Positions 1-13,689 of a DNA stretch of 64,000 nucleotides are shown here, in pieces. Position numbers and translations under genes: made by a program. The notes below the pieces were generated by a model that saw nothing but the letters and a program-made list of their open reading frames with translations, was not told the DNA's origin and searched no databases. Within the stretch, counting starts at the first letter, position 1; each line of letters opens with the position of its first letter. Source of the DNA: Sabethes cyaneus (lineage: Eukaryota; Arthropoda; Insecta; Diptera; Culicidae). The DNA is taken from contig NC_071355.1 in the NCBI RefSeq assembly GCF_943734655.1, positions 18,488,268 to 18,552,267 on the forward strand. The letters are read 5' to 3'.

Positions 1-128
1 TTGCATGCATTGACACCTTCTCAATTTTCTGCTGAATAATCGGCCCGGCCGAGGCAAGCTTCATTTGCATTCATACGAATTTCATGAACTTATTTCCGAG
101 CAGCAATTCCATTCTTCGGTGTGGCAAA

Positions 129-155
129 CCCGGCCCGGCCCGGCCCGGCCCGGCG
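129..155. repeat. (CCCGG)n microsatellite
   Basis: About five head-to-tail copies of the pentamer CCCGG, running into a GGC triplet tract. The GC-rich tract stands out against AT-rich surroundings. Confidence 0.85.
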
Positions 156-1499
156 GCGGCTTGCAGCAGGGATTTAAAGTCGAACGATTCCATGTGCGAG
201 AGGTGGAGTACCTTGCTACCTTCCTACCTACGTACCTTAATGTACGAACCAATTTCGGTCGGGTCTACTTCTTGATTTCTTTTCCACCGCACCCGCGCAG
301 CCACCGCGCCAGGATGGTGATGATTCGGTTGAAAATTTAGCTTCCCATTTGCATCTGTACCACCCCACCTCTGCCTGGTTCCTCTGCCTAAGCCTTTCGG
401 ATCAGCCTTAGTACGAAAGGCGCAAGTTGGAGTTGGCATATGCTCCGGCTCCGGGATGCTGGAAGCCGGGAAGCTGGGCAAGATCCACAAAATGCTCTGT
501 ATCGAATTTCCGACTCAATTTACATCAATTTGCATTCATGTTGAGCCATTTTCCTCTGTGAGCGTGCAGGAGAAGAAAAAAATGTTTAAATTTCACTTGA
601 ATTGCTCATATTTTAGCTGTCGAGTGGAGCGATTTCGTTTCGTTTCGGTTGGCTGCGTTGCATTGCCGTTATGGGACTTTAAATGCTGAAGCTGAGAATC
701 CAACGTCGTTTCGGAACGAATCGACAAACTAATTTGTTCTTTGACTAAACGAGATGGTGGTGAAATTGTATAAAAAAAGATCAAGTAAAACTTGCGTTGT
801 CCTTAGCCATCCACGATGCACTTCATGATAAAGCCCCCTCTTCGTTTATCTTTCAGAAAAGGAAAAAAACTGCAACTCAAAACTTTTCTCGCATCATTGA
901 AGCAACTTGTAAAACTTGTCCAGATAAAAGCGTGCTGTTAGGTCAGATAATCCATTCGAGCTGGCTGGCGCAAAAGAATCACGTATTTCGCGTTCAAACA
1001 CGAGAGAATTTAAATTTCTCCCGGGTGAAAAATTATTCTTCCTCTACCAAGCCGTGCAACTAGGAAAGAAGTAGGTAGGTGAAGCGTCTTCCGAACCATG
1101 TTTCGCGTGCAACGATGTGCAGTGACTGCTGAAACGATCCATTTCCTATTTTCGAGTATGTTTTATACAAAGCAGCAGTTTCCCGGAGTGACAGTGCCGA
1201 ACGAAATAATTTAGAATCTCTAAGGATCGACCAAACATCCTTATCCAATTTTTTATATCATAAAAAACCTCATTTTTAGTTTCGAAATTTCATTTTGATT
1301 GCAAACTAACTTGCACAGTAGCAACTGTCTCCGAATTTTGAAACTACCATAAATCGAACCTTCCATTCTGAAGGAGAAGATTAAACTTATTTAAGGTGAA
1401 CATATTCCACCTTCTGGCAAACTAGTACAAAGTGCATTTTTTGTTGCCCAGGTAGATCCACTCCCGCTTGGCATTCCTGGCGCGCCGGTGTGTTACGTA

Positions 1500-1529
1500 G
1501 CTGACGGTGCTTGTGCAGTTGCCGTCAGC
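1500..1529. other. Short perfect hairpin
   Basis: GCTGACGG at 1500-1507 is the exact reverse complement of CCGTCAGC at 1522-1529, giving an 8-bp stem with a 14-base loop. No function is evident; a stem of this size can arise by chance in 64 kb. Confidence 0.35.
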
Positions 1530-2206
1530 ATGATTTGATTCGGATCAACAGTTCCGTTCGTCTGATCTCCGTGAATGATTGCGACCTAGAAAAAAATAAA
1601 CTTCCCTAACTCTGTTAACTTCACTCTGTTATTACTCAATACGTATCCGATGTACTTCTCTCGATACACTCTATCGTATCGAAAGATGTGCTCAGGAACA
1701 TTTGCTGCTGGATTACATCCTCCTGCAATTCAATAAACCTCCAACGAAAAGTATAGCATCAATCCATTTCGGTAAAGTTCTTTGAAAAATTGTAATTTAA
1801 TGACTGGGAACAGGAAAAACAACTGAAACAATCGCACAATCTGACCCGGGCGAAATTGACAGTTCTTCATCAATATGCAATCAAGGCTCAGCCTACTGCG
1901 AGAATGTCACCCCGTAAAAAGCGCCATCAAAAAAAAAACAAAAAAGCTGCAGGAGATAAACCAATTGCACCAAACGGTGTACCCTACCACCAGGCTTCCC
2001 CGCCCGTACCCGTTACGCTTGTTAATATTTTAACAACAATTTGAAAGAAAAAAAAAGAACGACCACAATCTCCAGCCCATACGAGTTTCCCTTCCCGTAG
2101 GTGGGTGGGTGGTGGTGCTCGCTTGCGGACGAATAGACGACGTTCGCCCCAATTGTTTTGTTGACCAATCCGACCGACGACCAGGTGTCAACGCCAGAAA
2201 CCACCA

Positions 2207-2232
2207 ACCGACCGACCGACCGACCGACCGAC
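2207..2232. repeat. (GACC)n microsatellite
   Basis: About six tandem copies of the tetramer GACC. Confidence 0.85.
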
Positions 2233-2994
2233 AGGACATCCGACCGTGACGAAAGTTTGTCAATCCGATTTCCATAACCTTAATCTTTTTACTGTTCCCA
2301 TATTCTGCTCGTTAGAGGATGACTTTTTCGGCTTTCGGTTGGATGAGCTGCCGTAAGGCTGAACTGGGACACGTTTGGGTGCGGTGCGTGTTTCGATCGA
2401 CGCAGGAAACATGGGTTGATTTGTTGGCTGGATCTGTTTTACGGTTACAATGTATCATCCAATGAATGGGTGGGAGTGGTGATGTGCATTGATTACATTA
2501 GTTATCTTCATATCTTCCTCAGATTGGACCTCCTCCTTCATAATTGCACAGTATTTTTCAATGCGCCTTCATTCCGGTTCCTTTCTTAGTTCCACTCCTT
2601 GATATCCTTTGAATAGTGCTACGAAGCTAGATCCGGCCAGAAGATCGTAGGGCCCTCGTGTTGCTACAACAGAGGAGGCAGACGCTTCTATAGACACTCT
2701 TTGAGGTAGATCTGCCCGTTTGCAGTCCCGGTAGTCACGAACGGCGTACTCCGTTTGCCACATGAGCAGATCGCTAGTCAAATCATATATTTGTTAGCAA
2801 ACTTTGCAAGTTTCTACTTCCTGACTTCCTCCGGAACATCAAACTTGTGCTGGGCGGTGAAGGATAAGGACTGTATCGAAAAGTAATTAGCAACTTTTAA
2901 AATGATTTGAAAATAAAAATGAACACCCGGATAATCGAGTCCGGGCTGTATTGACTTTTCATTCAATTTATCGGCTGTTCAACATTCCCGTTTT

Positions 2995-3197
2995 TTTGAC
3001 GACCGTTCGGTTTCTTAGCGTTCCAACCTTTCGATATTTGACTTAGGACTTTCGCGTTTTCGATTTTTCTGCTTTTAAAATTAAAACTTTTCGATTCTCG
3101 ATTTTTCGTTTCATGATTTTCGATTTTCAATTTTCAATTTATCGATTAGAGATTTTCGATTTTCGATATTTCATTTTCGATTTTGTAGTTTCATCAC
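2995..3197. repeat. Degenerate TTTTCGA-type octamer field, part 1
   Basis: T-rich strand with repeated but imperfect words such as TTTTCGAT, CGATTTTC and GACTTTCG, at roughly 8-bp steps. It runs directly into the uniform heptamer array at 3198. The same kind of field recurs at 27400-27900, 35620-35722, 39735-44230 and 54590-54765. Inference: this is the older, diverged relative of the heptamer satellites. Confidence 0.6.
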
Positions 3198-6100
3198 TTT
3201 TCAATTTTCAATTTTCAATTTTCAATTTTCAATTTTCAATTTTCAATTTACAATTTACAATTTACAATTTTCAATTTTCAATTTTCAATTTTCAATTATC
3301 AATTTTCAATTTTCAATTTTCAATTTTCAATTTTCAATTTTCAATTTTCAATTTTCAATTTTCAATTTTCAATTTTCAATTTTCAATTTTCAATTTTCAA
3401 TTTTCAATTTTCAATTTTCAATTTTCAATTTTCAATTTTCAATTTTCAATTTTCAATTTTCAATTTTCAATTTTCAATTTTCAATTTTCAATTTTCAATT
3501 TTCAATTTTCAATTTTCAATTTTCAATTTTCAATTTTCAATTTTCAATTTTCAATTTTCAATTTTCAATTTTCAATTTTCAATTTTCAATTTTCAATTTT
3601 CAATTTTCAATTTTCAATTTTCAATTTTCAATTTTCAATTTTCAATTTTCAATTTTCAATTTTCAATTTTCAATTTTCAATTTTCAATTTTCAATTTTCA
3701 ATTTTCAATTTTCAATTTTCAATTTTCAATTTTCAATTTTCAATTTTCAATTTTCAATTTTCAATTTTCAATTTTCAATTTTCAATTTTCAATTTTCAAT
3801 TTTCAATTTTCAATTTTCAATTTTCAATTTTCAATTTTCAATTTTCAATTTTCAATTTTCAATTTTCAATTTTCAATTTTCAATTTTCAATTTTCAATTT
3901 TCAATTTTCAATTTTCAATTTTCAATTTTCAATTTTCAATTTTCAATTTTCAATTTTCAATTTTCAATTTTCAATTTTCAATTTTCAATTTTCAATTTTC
4001 AATTTTCAATTTTCAATTTTCAATTTTCAATTTTCAATTTTCAATTTTCAATTTTCAATTTTCAATTTTCAATTTTCAATTTTCAATTTTCAATTTTCAA
4101 TTTTCAATTTTCAATTTTCAATTTTCAATTTTCAATTTTCAATTTTCAATTTTCAATTTTCAATTTTCAATTTTCAATTTTCAATTTTCAATTTTCAATT
4201 TTCAATTTTCAATTTTCAATTTTCAATTTTCAATTTTCAATTTTCAATTTTCAATTTTCAATTTTCAATTTTCAATTTTCAATTTTCAATTTTCAATTTT
4301 CAATTTTCAATTTTCAATTTTCAATTTTCAATTTTCAATTTTCAATTTTCAATTTTCAATTTTCAATTTTCAATTTTCAATTTTCAATTTTCAATTTTCA
4401 ATTTTCAATTTTCAATTTTCAATTTTCAATTTTCAATTTTCAATTTTCAATTTTCAATTTTCAATTTTCAATTTTCAATTTTCAATTTTCAATTTTCAAT
4501 TTTCAATTTTCAATTTTCAATTTTCAATTTTCAATTTTCAATTTTCAATTTTCAATTTTCAATTTTCAATTTTCAATTTTCAATTTTCAATTTTCAATTT
4601 TCAATTTTCAATTTTCAATTTTCAATTTTCAATTTTCAATTTTCAATTTTCAATTTCAATTTTCAATTTTCAATTTTCAATTTTCAATTTTCAATTTTCA
4701 ATTTTCAATTTTCAATTTTCAATTTTCAATTTTCAATTTTCAATTTTCAATTTTCAATTTTCAATTTTCAATTTTCAATTTTCAATTTTCAATTTTCAAT
4801 TTTCAATTTTCAATTTTCAATTTTCAATTTTCAATTTTCAATTTTCAATTTTCAATTTTCAATTTTCAATTTTCAATTTTCAATTTTCAATTTTCAATTT
4901 TCAATTTTCAATTTTCAATTTTCAATTTTCAATTTTCAATTTTCAATTTTCAATTTTCAATTTTCAATTTTCAATTTTCAATTTTCAATTTTCAATTTTC
5001 AATTTTCAATTTTCAATTTTCAATTTTCAATTTTCAATTTTCAATTTTCAATTTACAATTTACAATTTTCAATTTACAATTTACAATTTACAATTTTCAA
5101 TTTTCAATTTTCAATTTTCAATTTTCAATTTTCAATTTTCAATTTTCAATTTTCAATTTTCAATTTTCAATTTTCAATTTTCAATTTTCAATTTTCAATT
5201 TTCAATTTTCAATTTTCAATTTTCAATTTTCAATTTTCAATTTTCAATTTTCAATTTTCAATTTTCAATTTTCAATTTTCAATTTACAATTTACAATTTA
5301 CAATTTTCAATTTACAATTTACAATTTCCAATTTTCAATTTTCAATTTTCAATTTTCAATTTTCAATTTACAATTTACAATTTACAATTTTCAATTTACA
5401 ATTTACAATTTACAATTTTCAATTTTCAATTTTCAATTTTCAATTTTCAATTTTCAATTTTCAATTTTCAATTTTCAATTTTCAATTTTCAATTTTCAAT
5501 TTTCAATTTTCAATTTTCAATTTTCAATTTTCAATTTTCAATTTTCAATTTTCAATTTTCAATTTTCAATTTTCAATTTTCAATTTTCAATTTTCAATTT
5601 TCAATTTTCAATTTTCAATTTTCAATTTTCAATTTTCAATTTTCAATTTTCAATTTTCAATTTTCAATTTTCAATTTTCAATTTTCAATTTTCAATTTTC
5701 AATTTTCAATTTTCAATTTTCAATTTTCAATTTTCAATTTTCAATTTTCAATTTTCAATTTTCAATTTTCAATTTTCAATTTTCAATTTTTCAATTTTCA
5801 ATTTTCAATTTTCAATTTTCAATTTTCAATTTTCAATTTTCAATTTTCAATTTTCAATTTTCAATTTTCAATTTTCAATTTTCAATTTTCAATTTTCAAT
5901 TTTCAATTTTCAATTTTCAATTTTCAATTTTCAATTTTCAATTTTCAATTTTCAATTTTCAATTTTCAATTTTCAATTTTCAATTTTCAATTTTCAATTT
6001 TCAATTTTCAATTTTCAATTTTCAATTTTCAATTTTCAATTTTCAATTTTCAATTTTCAATTTTCAATTTTCAATTTTCAATTTTCAATTTTCAATTTTC

Positions 6101-8419
6101 AATTTTCAATTTTCAATTTTCAATTTTCAATTTTCAATTTTCAATTTTCAATTTTCAATTTTCAATTTTCAATTTTCAATTTTCAATTTTCAATTTTCAA
6201 TTTTCAATTTTCAATTTTCAATTTTCAATTTTCAATTTTCAATTTTCAATTTTCAATTTTCAATTTTCAATTTTCAATTTTCAATTTTCAATTTTCAATT
6301 TTCAATTTTCAATTTTCAATTTTCAATTTTCAATTTTCAATTTTCAATTTTCAATTTTCAATTTTCAATTTTCAATTTTCAATTTTCAATTTTCAATTTT
6401 CAATTTTCAATTTTCAATTTTCAATTTTCAATTTTCAATTTTCAATTTTCAATTTTCAATTTTCAATTTTCAATTTTCAATTTTCAATTTTCAATTTTCA
6501 ATTTTCAATTTTCAATTTTCAATTTTCAATTTTCAATTTTCAATTTTCAATTTTCAATTTTCAATTTTCAATTTTCAATTTTCAATTTTCAATTTTCAAT
6601 TTTCAATTTTCAATTTTCAATTTTCAATTTTCAATTTTCAATTTTCAATTTTCAATTTTCAATTTTCAATTTTCAATTTTCAATTTTCAATTTTCAATTT
6701 TCAATTTTCAATTTTCAATTTTCAATTTTCAATTTTCAATTTTCAATTTTCAATTTTCAATTTTCAATTTTCAATTTTCAATTTTCAATTTTCAATTTTC
6801 AATTTTCAATTTTCAATTTTCAATTTTCAATTTTCAATTTTCAATTTTCAATTTTCAATTTTCAATTTTCAATTTTCAATTTTCAATTTTCAATTTTCAA
6901 TTTTCAATTTTCAATTTTCAATTTTCAATTTTCAATTTTCAATTTTCAATTTTCAATTTTCAATTTTCAATTTTCAATTTTCAATTTTCAATTTTCAATT
7001 TTCAATTTTCAATTTTCAATTTTCAATTTTCAATTTTCAATTTTCAATTTTCAATTTACAATTTACAATTTACAATTTTCAATTTACAATTTACAATTTA
7101 CAATTTTCAATTTTCAATTTTCAATTTTCAATTTTCAATTTTCAATTTTCAATTTTCAATTTTCAATTTTCAATTTTCAATTTTCAATTTTCAATTTTCA
7201 ATTTTCAATTTTCAATTTTCAATTTTCAATTTTCAATTTTCAATTTTCAATTTTCAATTTTCAATTTTCAATTTTCAATTTTCAATTTTCAATTTACAAT
7301 TTACAATTTACAATTTTCAATTTACAATTTACAATTTCCAATTTTCAATTTTCAATTTTCAATTTTCAATTTTCAATTTACAATTTACAATTTACAATTT
7401 TCAATTTACAATTTACAATTTACAATTTTCAATTTTCAATTTTCAATTTTCAATTTTCAATTTTCAATTTTCAATTTTCAATTTTCAATTTTCAATTTTC
7501 AATTTTCAATTTTCAATTTTCAATTTTCAATTTTCAATTTTCAATTTTCAATTTTCAATTTTCAATTTTCAATTTTCAATTTTCAATTTTCAATTTTCAA
7601 TTTTCAATTTTCAATTTTCAATTTTCAATTTTCAATTTTCAATTTTCAATTTTCAATTTTCAATTTTCAATTTTCAATTTTCAATTTTCAATTTTCAATT
7701 TTCAATTTTCAATTTTCAATTTTCAATTTTCAATTTTCAATTTTCAATTTTCAATTTTCAATTTTCAATTTTCAATTTTCAATTTTCAATTTTCAATTTT
7801 CAATTTTCAATTTTCAATTTTCAATTTTCAATTTTCAATTTTCAATTTTCAATTTTCAATTTTCAATTTTCAATTTTCAATTTTCAATTTTCAATTTTCA
7901 ATTTTCAATTTTCAATTTTCAATTTTCAATTTTCAATTTTCAATTTTCAATTTTCAATTTTCAATTTTCAATTTTCAATTTTCAATTTTCAATTTTCAAT
8001 TTTCAATTTTCAATTTTCAATTTTCAATTTTCAATTTTCAATTTTCAATTTTCAATTTTCAATTTTCAATTTTCAATTTTCAATTTTCAATTTTCAATTT
8101 TCAATTTTCAATTTTCAATTTTCAATTTTCAATTTTCAATTTTCAATTTTCAATTTTCAATTTTCAATTTTCAATTTTCAATTTTCAATTTTCAATTTTC
8201 AATTTTCAATTTTCAATTTTCAATTTTCAATTTTCAATTTTCAATTTTCAATTTTCAATTTTCAATTTTCAATTTTCAATTTTCAATTTTCAATTTTCAA
8301 TTTTCAATTTTCAATTTTCAATTTTCAATTTTCAATTTTCAATTTTCAATTTTCAATTTTCAATTTTCAATTTTCAATTTTCAATTTTCAATTTTCAATT
8401 TTCAATTTTCAATTTTCAA
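3198..8419. repeat. Heptamer satellite (TTTTCAA)746
   Basis: The 7-bp unit TTTTCAA runs for 5,222 bp, exactly 746 unit lengths. There is a one-base loss near 4653 and a compensating one-base gain near 5790. Variant units TTTACAA cluster at about 3247-3268, 5050-5095, 5282-5425, 7054-7100 and 7291-7435, and the single-base variant TTTCCAA occurs only near 5325 and 7335. Three units make 21 bp with no stop on this strand, so the array reads as a very long open frame of period FNFQFSI. That frame is a composition artefact, not a protein gene. Confidence 0.97.
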
Positions 8420-10183
8420 TTTTCTGTTTTCTGTTTTCTGTTTTCTGTTTTCTGTTTTCTGTTTTCTGTTTTCTGTTTTCTGTTTTCTGTTTTCTGTTTT
8501 CTGTTTTCTGTTTTCTGTTTTCTGTTTTCTGTTTTCTGTTTTCTGTTTTCTGTTTTCTGTTTTCTGTTTTCTGTTTTCTGTTTTCTGTTTTCTGTTTTCT
8601 GTTTTCTGTTTTCTGTTTTCTGTTTTCTGTTTTCTGTTTTCTGTTTTCTGTTTTCTGTTTTCTGTTTTCTGTTTTCTGTTTTCTGTTTTCTGTTTTCTGT
8701 TTTCTGTTTTCTGTTTTCTGTTTTCTGTTTTCTGTTTTCTGTTTTCTGTTTTCTGTTTTCTGTTTTCTGTTTTCTGTTTTCTGTTTTCTGTTTTCTGTTT
8801 TCTGTTTTCTGTTTTCTGTTTTCTGTTTTCTGTTTTCTGTTTTCTGTTTTCTGTTTTCTGTTTTCTGTTTTCTGTTTTCTGTTTTCTGTTTTCTGTTTTC
8901 TGTTTTCTGTTTTCTGTTTTCTGTTTTCTGTTTTCTGTTTTCTGTTTTCTGTTTTCTGTTTTCTGTTTTCTGTTTTCTGTTTTCTGTTTTCTGTTTTCTG
9001 TTTTCTGTTTTCTGTTTTCTGTTTTCTGTTTTCTGTTTTCTGTTTTCTGTTTTCTGTTTTCTGTTTTCTGTTTTCTGTTTTCTGTTTTCTGTTTTCTGTT
9101 TTCTGTTTTCTGTTTTCTGTTTTCTGTTTTCTGTTTTCTGTTTTCTGTTTTCTGTTTTCTGTTTTCTGTTTTCTGTTTTCTGTTTTCTGTTTTCTGTTTT
9201 CTGTTTTCTGTTTTCTGTTTTCTGTTTTCTGTTTTCTGTTTTCTGTTTTCTGTTTTCTGTTTTCTGTTTTCTGTTTTCTGTTTTCTGTTTTCTGTTTTCT
9301 GTTTTCTGTTTTCTGTTTTCTGTTTTCTGTTTTCTGTTTTCTGTTTTCTGTTTTCTGTTTTCTGTTTTCTGTTTTCTGTTTTCTGTTTTCTGTTTTCTGT
9401 TTTCTGTTTTCTGTTTTCTGTTTTCTGTTTTCTGTTTTCTGTTTTCTGTTTTCTGTTTTCTGTTTTCTGTTTTCTGTTTTCTGTTTTCTGTTTTCTGTTT
9501 TCTGTTTTCTGTTTTCTGTTTTCTGTTTTCTGTTTTCTGTTTTCTGTTTTCTGTTTTCTGTTTTCTGTTTTCTGTTTTCTGTTTTCTGTTTTCTGTTTTC
9601 TGTTTTCTGTTTTCTGTTTTCTGTTTTCTGTTTTCTGTTTTCTGTTTTCTGTTTTCTGTTTTCTGTTTTCTGTTTTCTGTTTTCTGTTTTCTGTTTTCTG
9701 TTTTCTGTTTTCTGTTTTCTGTTTTCTGTTTTCTGTTTTCTGTTTTCTGTTTTCTGTTTTCTGTTTTCTGTTTTCTGTTTTCTGTTTTCTGTTTTCTGTT
9801 TTCTGTTTTCTGTTTTCTGTTTTCTGTTTTCTGTTTTCTGTTTTCTGTTTTCTGTTTTCTGTTTTCTGTTTTCTGTTTTCTGTTTTCTGTTTTCTGTTTT
9901 CTGTTTTCTGTTTTCTGTTTTCTGTTTTCTGTTTTCTGTTTTCTGTTTTCTGTTTTCTGTTTTCTGTTTTCTGTTTTCTGTTTTCTGTTTTCTGTTTTCT
10001 GTTTTCTGTTTTCTGTTTTCTGTTTTCTGTTTTCTGTTTTCTGTTTTCTGTTTTCTGTTTTCTGTTTTCTGTTTTCTGTTTTCTGTTTTCTGTTTTCTGT
10101 TTTCTGTTTTCTGTTTTCTGTTTTCTGTTTTCTGTTTTCTGTTTTCTGTTTTCTGTTTTCTGTTTTCTGTTTTCTGTTTTCTG
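8420..10183. repeat. Heptamer satellite (TTTTCTG)252
   Basis: The unit changes abruptly from TTTTCAA to TTTTCTG at 8420 with the phase kept, and continues for 1,764 bp, exactly 252 units, with no variant seen by eye. The uniformity implies recent expansion or strong homogenisation compared with the neighbouring array. Both strands are stop-free in some frames (FSVFCFL on plus, ENRKQKT on minus); neither is a credible protein. Confidence 0.97.
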
Positions 10184-13100
10184 TTCTAAAGCTGAAAATC
10201 AAATTTAAATTCCTAATCCAGCAGCCAGATCTGCAATCTTCCGCCGGAACAAAGACAAACGGCTTCTTTGCGATGCAAATAAGTTAACCCGATAAGAGAA
10301 GAATTTAATCAAGCTGAGTGATTACCGCACGCAGAGTCACAACGAACCGTAACTGGCTTTACTTTAGTTCATTAGCTTCGGGGCACCCGCTGCAATTTTG
10401 CCAGTCCTGCCACCGCATGGTGTTGTCATAATGCAAGCCATATTTTTCTATGCTAATTTTCAGACGGTTTTCATTTGTGCTCTATCCCTTCATTGCTAGC
10501 TATCATAATAGAAAGAAAAAAAACTCAGACAGAACATTTTCATCGCCACCGAGCGTGGTTTTGGAGGCGGCTGGTGCCAGGGCGGTCAGCTGCGGTATAA
10601 ATCATGAACGACAACCAAGATAGGCGCACAAACAAGTAGCGAGATTCGTCCGTAACCATCTGCCAGCGGCCGACCAGTCGGAATGTGGTTAAGCTCGGCA
10701 AACCGGCTCCGGCAATGGTTTTCATTTCCTTTCGGGCGGACTACGGGCAACGTTCAACAACGCCTTGAAAGAAGGAAAAAAAGTGTAACACTAGTAAAAC
10801 GAAATGAATTCACGGAAATTATGACCCGTGCCGGTACGATTCAGATAATCCACGGCGAAAGAGAAATAGAATCACGTGATAGTATTCTAGTTGCATTTTG
10901 TATTGTTTTTATTTTCATTGGATTTTCATTAAATCCGGTAGTTTGCTATTTTGTATCTAACAAGCACAATACAGCCCTGGCATAGCTAATCTCTAAGCGC
11001 TTTGAAGAGTGCCCGTCCTCGACCAGAAGGACTACACGTTCTTTTAGGTTTTTTTTTCGTAGAAATGTTATATGTGTGAGAACCTTTTGGTCCCGGCTGA
11101 CTAGATGATAGAAGGCAAATGGCTTCTGCTTGTTTTTTTTTGCACTCCATAACAGCCAATGTATGGAACAGCCAACTGAGTGGATGAAAAAAAAAGAAAC
11201 ATACACAGCCTGCTTGCATTTGTCTAGTTAGCAGAAATTGTTTCGTCATCCCAGCGGACGTCACAGCTCGAAGCCTTGTGATGAATACTTTACTCGGTTG
11301 CTCTTTTTTTCTTCGCTCCACTATCTCCAACCGGCGTACTTTGTTATTTATACACGCCACTGACTCATAAATGATGAAATAAATCCCGATTCCACTGGAC
11401 ACTGGACACTGGGCACCGGCACAGAAGACGACGGTCCAGTTGTCAGCCATGGTCAACCGTAGCAGTTGCCGTTAGATAGATCGTACGGACTCTGTGTATA
11501 ACTGGAACTAATAAAAAGCACAGCATAAACATTGTGACCACTATCCGGAGGACTGCAGCTAAAAGGCGATGAAGGACAGCTAGCCAGCAGATGGTTGATC
11601 GTCAGCTTCGTCGTCGCTATAAGGCGAACATAGGGGACAGGCGAAAATGTGATACATTCTAAGGGGAGCCCCGAGATGTAATGAGCTTTTGCTGTTTGTT
11701 TATGCACGTATCCAAATAAACAAACGAAATAGATATGAGTAAGTCATGGCAGGGGCCATACAGCATGATGACACGAACCACTCCAGCAAGAAACAGGACG
11801 TTCTCCTCATCGCATCTGTGGCAAGAGCTTCAGCCGGGTCGGCCGATTTAGACGAGCAAGAATTATGAGAATAACATGCCTAATGGGTTGGGATGTGTTT
11901 GCTGTGTAAATACTAACAAGGATGATCGATTTGTTTGCCAGCCTAATTCAATTCAATTATCGATTTATGGCGATATTTTCCTTTCAGTTTGTTTGGATAG
12001 ACACATCCAAGTAAGTACTGCTTGGCAGTTAGTTATAACCCGTTTGCGACGTAGCAGGCGTTCAGTTGGTTCGGCTTCTAATGAATATTTGCCAAGCAAT
12101 ACAAACAATTCAAGGTGTCATCTATTAGATAATTTATCACAACAGAGATCGAACAGAACGGTCGGAATTAACGAGCGTTTAAAAGTGAGCATTAAATGAG
12201 AAATTATAGGCTTTTACTTCGAGGTTTGACGAGCATTTCATCTCCATCGAGCTTCCTAATGAAGGAGGCGCTTGGTTTTTTGTTTTTCAATTCATAGATT
12301 TCTGCAATTCTTAAATATTTCTGCTGATTAAAGTGATTACATACCCTTAAGATTAAAGCCTCCTGCTGATGTTTAGCATTAGTTTAGTTTGTGGCGTAAC
12401 CTGAAGGGTTGAAAAATATTTTGATCGGTTCCAGGAACTTCAACAGCAATGTAGAAAATAGTTTTAGAGAAGTTTCTAGAATTATTTGCTGAATGCCTGT
12501 AAATACAGTTGTTTCCATACATTTACTAACACGTGATTTTGAACGAGTCTCGAAAACTTTCTGCTGGCTTAATCACCACGTGTCACTCGCCCTGCATTCA
12601 TCTCGATGAAAGGATAAAAGCTGTTAGTAGTGCCTTTAGAGCTTGGTTTCCATCAACTGTAGACAAAAACACGAACCCAGCTTGCGAAGTGAGGTGTGAA
12701 CCGTTGACCGTCTTTATCTATTTAACATGACACCCACAGAGGCGTTAGGAGTACTTCACACTTCACAAGCCGATGAAAATATAAAGAGTGCCGTTTTGTT
12801 CTACATCAGAGAAAATTATTTATTCGACTGACCGAATGTTTCTCCGATAGTTGAGGAATAATCATGGCAAACTGTGTGAAAGAGGCAAACTACTAAAAGG
12901 ATTTGCATGCTTCGTTGTGAAAAAACTTTTAACATTTCCTTCCAAATGCCTAACCCTTTTCCTTCTCAGTGCCGCTATTTGTGATGTATGTAATAAGTGC
13001 CGGCCGACTCACCCAGAGCAGGGCACATCCATACTAAGACCGAGACAATCACTGTATTAAAACCCTCTTAAACGTGCCTACATGTTGTTGTTGAATGTTG

Positions 13101-13685
13101 GTAAACAAAAGCACAAAAACTGTGCGACTCTGCCGCTCCCCTCAACTTTACCATTGCCTCAATTTCAGTATTTTTAGAAGTTTTCACATTTTGATACATA
13201 CCTACCTACCTAGTTGTTGCCCTAAGAAAACTGATATAAAATTCACTACAAGGAAACCCCTGATCAATACCAAATTTCAAATGATTTTAATCAAAACGTT
13301 GGTAGGGGAAAGCATCAAAATTTTAGCCGCCAGTTTGGGAAACAGCTTTCACACTCCAACCCGAAACTCGACCAGCACTATGCAAATGCAGATGAAGAAC
13401 AGGAGTTACGGAATTAAGCTTCCGCAACGTAACGACTGAATAAATCGAAACTTTCGAAGTAAGTAGGTTACAATTATTTTAGCGGCGGGAAAACTTTAAG
13501 GGCTTGCTGAAAACTTGCTGTGGATAGGAGCATCAGACCAATTCAATATAAAAGGTTGCTAAGATACAAAAGTTGTTTACTTTGAGTTTTCTCCGTTGCA
13601 AACTAAGAAAAGTATCCAATTAAAACTGGTAATGATGGACGTTCGCAGAAGTTATAGAAATAATAAACAGGAAATCCTATTGTAG
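10184..13685. other. Unannotated non-coding DNA
   Basis: AT-rich sequence with homopolymer tracts. I recognise no protein domain, RNA gene or transposon terminus. Open frames of 60-156 codons are isolated and of unremarkable composition. It forms part of the spacer between the two inverted heptamer arrays. Confidence 0.5.
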
Positions 13686-13689
13686 GAAA

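Larger units (their letters stand above)
1..2994. other. Unannotated non-coding DNA
   Basis: No frame here shows a recognisable protein domain or codon-like conservation. Short open frames exist but are broken within about 90 codons. One of about 70 codons on the minus strand (2569-2781) has balanced amino-acid composition but matches no family I know. The stretch could be intergenic or intronic. Two simple repeats and one hairpin inside it are listed separately. Confidence 0.6.

Noticed and set aside
2569..2781. A 70-codon minus-strand frame with balanced composition
   Set aside because: No start ATG, flanking stops close by, no domain I recognise. It may be a transposon or exon scrap but cannot be supported.
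3198..10183. CRISPR array
   Set aside because: No repeat-spacer structure; units are contiguous 7-mers with no spacers and no cas genes in an insect-type sequence.
3113..10189. A 2,358-codon open frame
   Set aside because: It is the translation of the heptamer arrays (21-bp super-period without stops). Period-7 peptides FNFQFSI and FSVFCFL and the exact DNA repeat show it is not a gene.
8409..10202. A 597-codon open frame on the minus strand (ENRKQKT repeats)
   Set aside because: Same array read on the other strand; stop-free by composition.
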